The notes under the pieces: model-generated
The model's database searches: none
The model's input: only the letters and a program-made list of their open reading frames with translations
What the model was told of the DNA's origin: nothing
Made by a program: the position numbers and the translations under genes
Shown here: positions 59,528 to 64,000 of the stretch, piece after piece
Layout of the letters: every line of letters starts with the position of its first letter
Position numbering within the stretch: the first letter of the stretch is position 1
From: Metridium senile
Lineage: Eukaryota > Cnidaria > Anthozoa > Actiniaria > Metridiidae
NCBI GenBank assembly: GCA_949775045.1
Contig: OX459095.1
Location: 25,900,978 to 25,964,977 of the forward strand
DNA length: 64,000 nt
Direction of reading: 5' to 3'

Positions 59528-59823
59528 ACATCCTCGGGAACCCAGGGGTATTCTTCTGTCGCTCGTTTCTCGCTTCCACAACATATACCCCTGGGAACGT
59601 AGTCTGTTGGAGCTTGTTCCGGAAGTCAAAATTCAAACTTATTTAACGACTTTCTTTGAATGGTTATCTTGATTTTCATTGGTCGACCTAATAAGGTCGA
59701 CCAATCAGGAAAGAGCGGAATTTTGACTTCCGGAACAAGCTCCAACAGACTACGTTCCCAGGGGTATATGTTGTGGAAGCGAGAAACGAGCGACAGAAGA
59801 ATACTCCTGGGTTCCCGAGGATG
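59528..59823. mobile_element. hAT-like foldback MITE, 296 bp, 8-bp duplication CTATCTGG
   Basis: CATCCTCGGGAACCCAGG at the left and its complement at the right. The arms pair over almost the whole element, with an inner perfect hairpin at 59678-59705 (12-bp stem, AATA loop). CTATCTGG flanks both sides (59520-59527, 59824-59831). The sister unit at about 57811 has a single CTATCTGG. The element ends 10 bp before the tRNA at 59834. Confidence 0.88.
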
Positions 59824-59833
59824 CTATCTGGAA

Positions 59834-59905
59834 GACCCGTTGGTCTAGTAGTATGATTCTCGCTTTGGGTGCGAGAGGTCCCGGGTTCAATTCCCGGACG
59901 GGCCC
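59834..59905 (+). tRNA. tRNA-Pro(TGG), array gene 10
   Basis: Loop TTTGGGT gives anticodon TGG, the only one in the window. The D loop (TAGTAGTATG) matches the CGG genes, so it derives from a CGG copy by one base change. The acceptor starts GACCCGT, leaving an A-C mismatch at positions 2 and 71, so function is uncertain. Confidence 0.85.
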
Positions 59906-59967
59906 CAATTGGAAATATTTTTTTTTGCGCATGTCCCAAACAAAGTATTAGTAAAGCGATCAACGTA

Positions 59968-60108
59968 GAGTACAAACACTAAAAGTGTGCAATACTTTGT
60001 ACTATTTACCACTAAATAGTGTTGATTTAACAATATAGAACAAAAGAATTTGCATAATTTAGCAGTATTTAGTGGTATTTATGTTGCACACTTTTAGTGT
60101 TTGTACTC
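59968..60108. mobile_element. 141-bp MITE, TA target site, array copy B
   Basis: Orthologous position and near-identical sequence to copy A; it was inherited by unit duplication rather than by a new insertion. Confidence 0.88.
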
Positions 60109-60240
60109 TACCAAGATTACAAAAATAACATAACAAAAATAACAAAACAAAAATACCGCAAATTCTGTCTCTACTCTATTTTGTTTACCATCGAGGCTTA
60201 TACGGAACTTCAAATTGGTCTGCTGGTTCAACACAAAAAA

Positions 60241-60312
60241 GGGCCCGTCCGGGAATTGAACCCGGGACCTCTCGCACCCTAAGCGAGAATCATACCACTA
60301 GACCAACGGGCC
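60241..60312 (-). tRNA. tRNA-Pro(AGG), array gene 11
   Basis: Intact cloverleaf, AGG anticodon, TTTT terminator on its strand; same position in the unit as genes 2, 7 and 15. Confidence 0.93.
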
Positions 60313-60629
60313 TGTTGCTCACTTTTTACAATTCTTTTTGCTTCTGTTTGTGCTGTTTTGTGCGCATGTCTTAAGAAATGTTTTCAATAATAAGAACACC
60401 TACAAATTGCAACTGATCATTACGTCTGTTTCAAGTACTTCATTACACAACTTCTGATTCACAAGATGAGATTGATTATTTCGAGTTTAGTACAGCCCGT
60501 TGTAATGCGATAGACGTACCAAGAAACAACAAAACAATACCATAAGATTTGCCTCTACATTGCGACTACTTTGTTTACAATCGAGGCTTGTATTGATCTT
60601 GAAACTGGTCTGCAGGCTAAACGCAAAAA

Positions 60630-60701
60630 GGGCCCGTCCGGGAATTGAACCCGGGACTTGTCGCACCCTAAGCGAGAATCATACCACTAGACCAACGGGC
60701 C
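60630..60701 (-). tRNA. tRNA-Pro(AGG) with anticodon-stem change, array gene 12
   Basis: AGG loop intact. The 3' strand of the anticodon stem reads GCGAC instead of GCGAG, unpairing the outermost base pair, and the next bases are AA instead of AG. It is possibly weakened. Confidence 0.8.
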
Positions 60702-60815
60702 TGTTCTAAATTTTTCACAATCCTTTTTGCGATTCCGTTTGTGCTGTCACTGTTTTCTTTTCCCAAAGTATGTATAAAACATTACCAGTTTAACCAAGTA
60801 TTGATTCAACTAAAA

Positions 60816-60887
60816 GGCCCGTTGGTCTAGTGGTATGATTCTCGCTTAGGGTGCGAGAGGTCCCGGGTTCAATTCCCGGACGGGCCC
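60816..60887 (+). tRNA. tRNA-Pro(AGG), array gene 13
   Basis: Intact arms, AGG anticodon, T-run about 15 bp downstream; same unit position as genes 4, 9 and 17. Confidence 0.93.
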
Positions 60888-61526
60888 CAATTGGTATTAA
60901 TTTTTGCGCATATGCAAAACAAATGGAACTATTTCACTATGACATCACATGAAAACAGTCAATTGTTTTAAAGTGCATCTCCTTTCTAATACAATACTTT
61001 CTGTATCGATTCTACATGAAGTGAATAGTTGAATAGAGAAACATTTCTTGATTTGAGTGATGCGTCTTGAAGCTATAAGTGTTTATACAGAGTATATAGT
61101 TCAATGTAAATTTGGTGCGTTATAATTACCAGTGTTTAGTGTTATTATTAAAACATGTACACGCAAATGCCTGGTATGACTTATTTATAATTTTTTGGTT
61201 TGAATGGCATTGATATTTTTAGAGTGTGCAGTGGGTACATATTAGGAAAAGAAAAGTTTGAATCTACCGTGTGACGTGTAGACAGTTTTAGTAGTGTCAC
61301 TTATTTCATTAGTAAGAAACAATTTTGTGTATCAAAAGCAGATTACTCAAGCTGAACTTCTTCTTTTGTCTTTTAATTAATTCTATTTTGTAATGTTCTT
61401 TTTTATATGACAATGTTATTGCAATTAGGTGTAATTGAAATGGTTTGCTTTTAGGCCTTCGTTTATTGGCGAAGTTTGACTTTCTAAATTCATTTGAGAA
61501 TGACGGAGCAACTGTTCTATCTGGAA

Positions 61527-61598
61527 GGCCCGTTGGTCTAGTAGTATGATTCTCGCTTCGGGTGCGAGAGGTCCCGGGTTCAATTCCCGGACGGGCCC
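61527..61598 (+). tRNA. tRNA-Pro(CGG), array gene 14
   Basis: Intact arms, loop TTCGGGT, anticodon CGG, D loop TAGTAGTATG; T-run about 12 bp downstream. Confidence 0.93.
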
Positions 61599-61661
61599 CA
61601 ATTGGAAATATTTTTTTTGCGCATGTCCCAAACAAAGTATTAGTAAAGCGATCAACGTAGA

Positions 61662-61800
61662 GTACAAACACTAAAAGTGTGCAATACTTTGTACTATTTA
61701 CCACTAAATAGTGTTGATTAAACAATAGAGAACAAAAGAGTTTGCATAATTTAGCAGTATTTAGTGGTATTTATGTTGAACACTTTTAGTGTTTGTACTC
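61662..61800. mobile_element. 139-bp MITE, TA target site, array copy C
   Basis: Third inherited copy of the same insertion; one small internal deletion relative to copies A and B. Confidence 0.85.
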
Positions 61801-61935
61801 TACCAAGATTACAAAAATAACATAACAAAAATAACAAAACAAAAATACCGCAAATTCTGTCTCAACTCTATATTTTGTTTACCATCGAGGCTTATACGGA
61901 ACTTCAAATTGGTCTGCTGGTTCAACACAAAAAAA

Positions 61936-62007
61936 GGGCCCGTCCGGGAATTGAACCCGGGACCTCTCGCACCCTAAGCGAGAATCATACCACTAGACCA
62001 ACGGGCC
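61936..62007 (-). tRNA. tRNA-Pro(AGG), array gene 15
   Basis: Intact arms, AGG anticodon, TTTTTT directly after the gene on its strand. Confidence 0.93.
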
Positions 62008-62324
62008 TTTTGCTCACTTTTTACAATTCTCTTTGCTTCTGTTTGTGCTGTTTTGTGCGCATGTCTTAAGAAATGTTTTCAATAATAAGAACACCTACAA
62101 ATTGCAACTGATCATTACGTCTGTTTCAAGTCCTTCATTACACAACTTCTGATTCACAAGATGAGATTGATTATTTCGAGTTTAGTACAGCCCGTTGTAA
62201 TGCGATAGACGTACCAAGAAACAACAAAACAATACCATAAGATTTGCCTCTACATTGCGACTACTTTGTTTACAATCGAGGCTTGTATTGAGCTTGAAAC
62301 TGGTCTGCAGGCTAAACGCAAAAA

Positions 62325-62396
62325 GGGCCCGTCCGGGAATTGAACCCAGGACCTCTCGCACCCTAAGCGAGAATCATACCACTAGACCAACGGGCC
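62325..62396 (-). tRNA. tRNA-Pro(AGG), array gene 16
   Basis: AGG anticodon with the CTGGG T-stem wobble shared with gene 8; otherwise intact. Confidence 0.9.
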
Positions 62397-62510
62397 TGTT
62401 CTAAATTTTTCACAATCCTTTGTGTGTTTCCGTTTGTGCTGTCACTGTTTTCTTTTCCCAAAGTATGTATAAAACATTACCAGCTTAACCAAGTGTTGAT
62501 TCAACTAAAA

Positions 62511-62582
62511 GGCCCGTTGGTCTAGTGGTATGATTCTCGCTTAGGGTGCGAGAGGTCCCGGGTTCAATTCCCGGACGGGCCC
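62511..62582 (+). tRNA. tRNA-Pro(AGG), array gene 17
   Basis: Intact arms, AGG anticodon, T-run about 15 bp downstream. Confidence 0.93.
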
Positions 62583-63286
62583 CAATTGGTATTAATTTTT
62601 GCGCATGTGCAAAACAAATGGAACTATTTCACTATGACATCACATGAAAACAGTCTATTGTTTTAAAGTGCATCTCCCTTCTAATACAATACTTTCTGTA
62701 TCGATTCTACATGAAGTGAATAGTTGAATAGAGAAATATTTCTTGATTTGAGTGATGCGTCTTGAAGCTATAAGTGTTTATACAGAGTATATAGTTCAAT
62801 GTAAATTTGGTGCGTTATAATTACCAGTGTTTAGTGTTATTATCAAAACATGTACACGCAAATGCCTGGTATGACTTATTTATAATTTTTTGGTTTGAAT
62901 GGCATTGATATTTTTAGAGTGTGCAGTGGGTACATATTAGGAAAAGAAAAGTTTGAATCTACCATGTGACGTGTAGACAGTTTTAGTAGTGTCACTTGTT
63001 ATATTAGTAAGAAACAATTTTGTGTATACACCTAATTGCAATAACATTGTCATATAAAAAAGAAAATTACAAAATAGGAATTAATTAAAAAACCAAAGCA
63101 GATTACTCAAGCTGAACTTCTTCTTTTGTCTTTTAATTAATTCTATTTTGTAATTTTCTTTTTTATATGACAATGTTATTGTAATTAGGTGTAATTGAAA
63201 TGGTTTACTTTTAGGCCTTCGTTTATTGGCGAAGTTTGACTTTCTAAATTCATTGGAGAATGACGGAGCAACTGTTCTATCTGGAA

Positions 63287-63358
63287 GGCCCGTTGGTCTA
63301 GTAGTATGATTCTCGCTTCGGGTGCGAGAGGTCCCGGGTTCAATTCCCGGACGGTCCC
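63287..63358 (+). tRNA. tRNA-Pro(CGG) with acceptor mismatch, array gene 18
   Basis: CGG anticodon. The 3' acceptor strand reads ACGGTCC instead of ACGGGCC, unpairing position 3. The 141-bp MITE is absent downstream. Confidence 0.82.
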
Positions 63359-63546
63359 CAATTGGAAATTTTTTTGTGCAGGTGCCAAACAAAGTATTAG
63401 TAAAGCGATCAACGTACCAAGATTGCAAAAATAACATAACAAAAATAACAAAACAAAAATACCGCAAATTCTGTCTCTACTCTATTTTGTTTACCATCGA
63501 GGCTTATACGGAACTTCAAATTGGTCTGCTGGTTCAACACAAAAAA

Positions 63547-63623
63547 GGGCCCGTCCGGGAATTGAACCCGGGCCGGGACCTCTCGCACCCTAAGCGAGAA
63601 TCATACCACTAGACCAACGGGCC
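63547..63623 (-). pseudogene. tRNA-Pro(AGG) with 5-bp insertion, array gene 19
   Basis: 77 nt. A tandem CCGGG-type duplication lies between the variable region and the T stem; everything else matches gene 15. The extra bases probably disturb the elbow of the tRNA, so I call it a likely pseudogene. Confidence 0.7.
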
Positions 63624-64000
63624 ATTAAGTTGAATACTACTTTAATTTGTTAAACTGTTAATGTTTTATACATACTTTGGGAAAAGAAAACAGTGACAGC
63701 ACAAACGGAAACACAAAGAGGATTGTGAAATATTAAGAACAGTCCCGTTGGTCTAGTAGTGGTTCGATTCTCGCCCAGGTTTGCGAGAGGTCCCGGGTTC
63801 AATTCTCTTTTTTGCGTTTAGCCTGCAGGTTAGTTTCAAGATCAATACAAGCCTCGATTGTAAACAAAGTAGTCGCAATGTAGAGACAAATCTTATGGTA
63901 TTGTTTTGTTGTTTCTTGGTACGTCTATCGCATTACAACGGGCTGTACTCAAAATAATCAATCTCATCTTGTGAATCAGAAGTTGTGTAATGAAGTACTT
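63624..64000. repeat. Inverted array unit at the right edge
   Basis: The sequence from about 63650 (ATGTTTTATACATACTTTGG) to the window end is the reverse complement of the spacer and gene segment at about 62110-62490. The array therefore changes orientation between genes 19 and 20. Confidence 0.8.
63743..63805 (+). pseudogene. Truncated tRNA-Pro-like pseudogene, array gene 20
   Basis: TCCCGTTGGTCTAGTAGTGG starts a tRNA-like body with an 8-base anticodon loop (CCAGGTTT). The 3' acceptor strand is missing: after TTCAATTC the sequence changes to TCTTTTTTGCG. Its flanks are the reverse complement of those around genes 8 and 16, so this is the minus-strand gene of an inverted unit. Confidence 0.65.

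Overview
The window is nuclear DNA from an animal, probably an early-branching one. The evidence is a multi-exon receptor tyrosine kinase with metazoan domains and GT-AG introns, eukaryotic proline tRNA genes without encoded CCA, satellite DNA and many short inverted-repeat transposons, all in an AT-rich background. A cnidarian is my best guess, from the combination of CUB repeats with a receptor kinase and the abundance of hammerhead-like CGAAACGTC motifs. I cannot name a species.

Layout. (1) 2-2611: 3' part of a gene for a chromodomain plus Ulp1-type cysteine protease protein, open at the left edge. (2) 2648-17905: a 15-kb satellite of 107/111-bp monomers with a higher-order repeat of 3127 or 3020 bp, starting 36 bp after the stop codon. 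(3) 17906-22876: non-coding, with short tandem repeats, a 134-bp tandem repeat and an 813-bp foldback element. (4) 22877-31392: three direct copies of a 2.4-kb repeat, each with a putative Pol III box module and a hammerhead-like motif; the third copy is split by a 2.15-kb insertion that holds two further elements. (5) 32130-43639: an 11.5-kb structure bounded by inverted repeats of about 975 bp. It holds a 1835-bp element with a 7-bp target duplication (the empty site survives in the opposite arm) and a 4344-bp near-perfect palindrome with a 9-bp duplication. (6) 44621-53219: thirteen exons of a CUB-domain receptor tyrosine kinase; its N-terminal exons and signal peptide were not found. Introns 10 and 12 carry foldback elements. 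(7) 54993-63805: a tandem array of 20 proline tRNA genes and pseudogenes in + - - + quartets, with AGG, CGG and one TGG anticodon, broken up by small transposons whose empty sites are visible in sister units.

The host genes have no evident functional link to one another. Repeats dominate: the most informative structures are the proline tRNA array, the higher-order satellite next to a transposon-like protease gene, and the nested palindromes dated by target duplications. Transposon family names are inferred from target-duplication length and terminal repeats only, since no transposase was seen. Percent identities were not computed.
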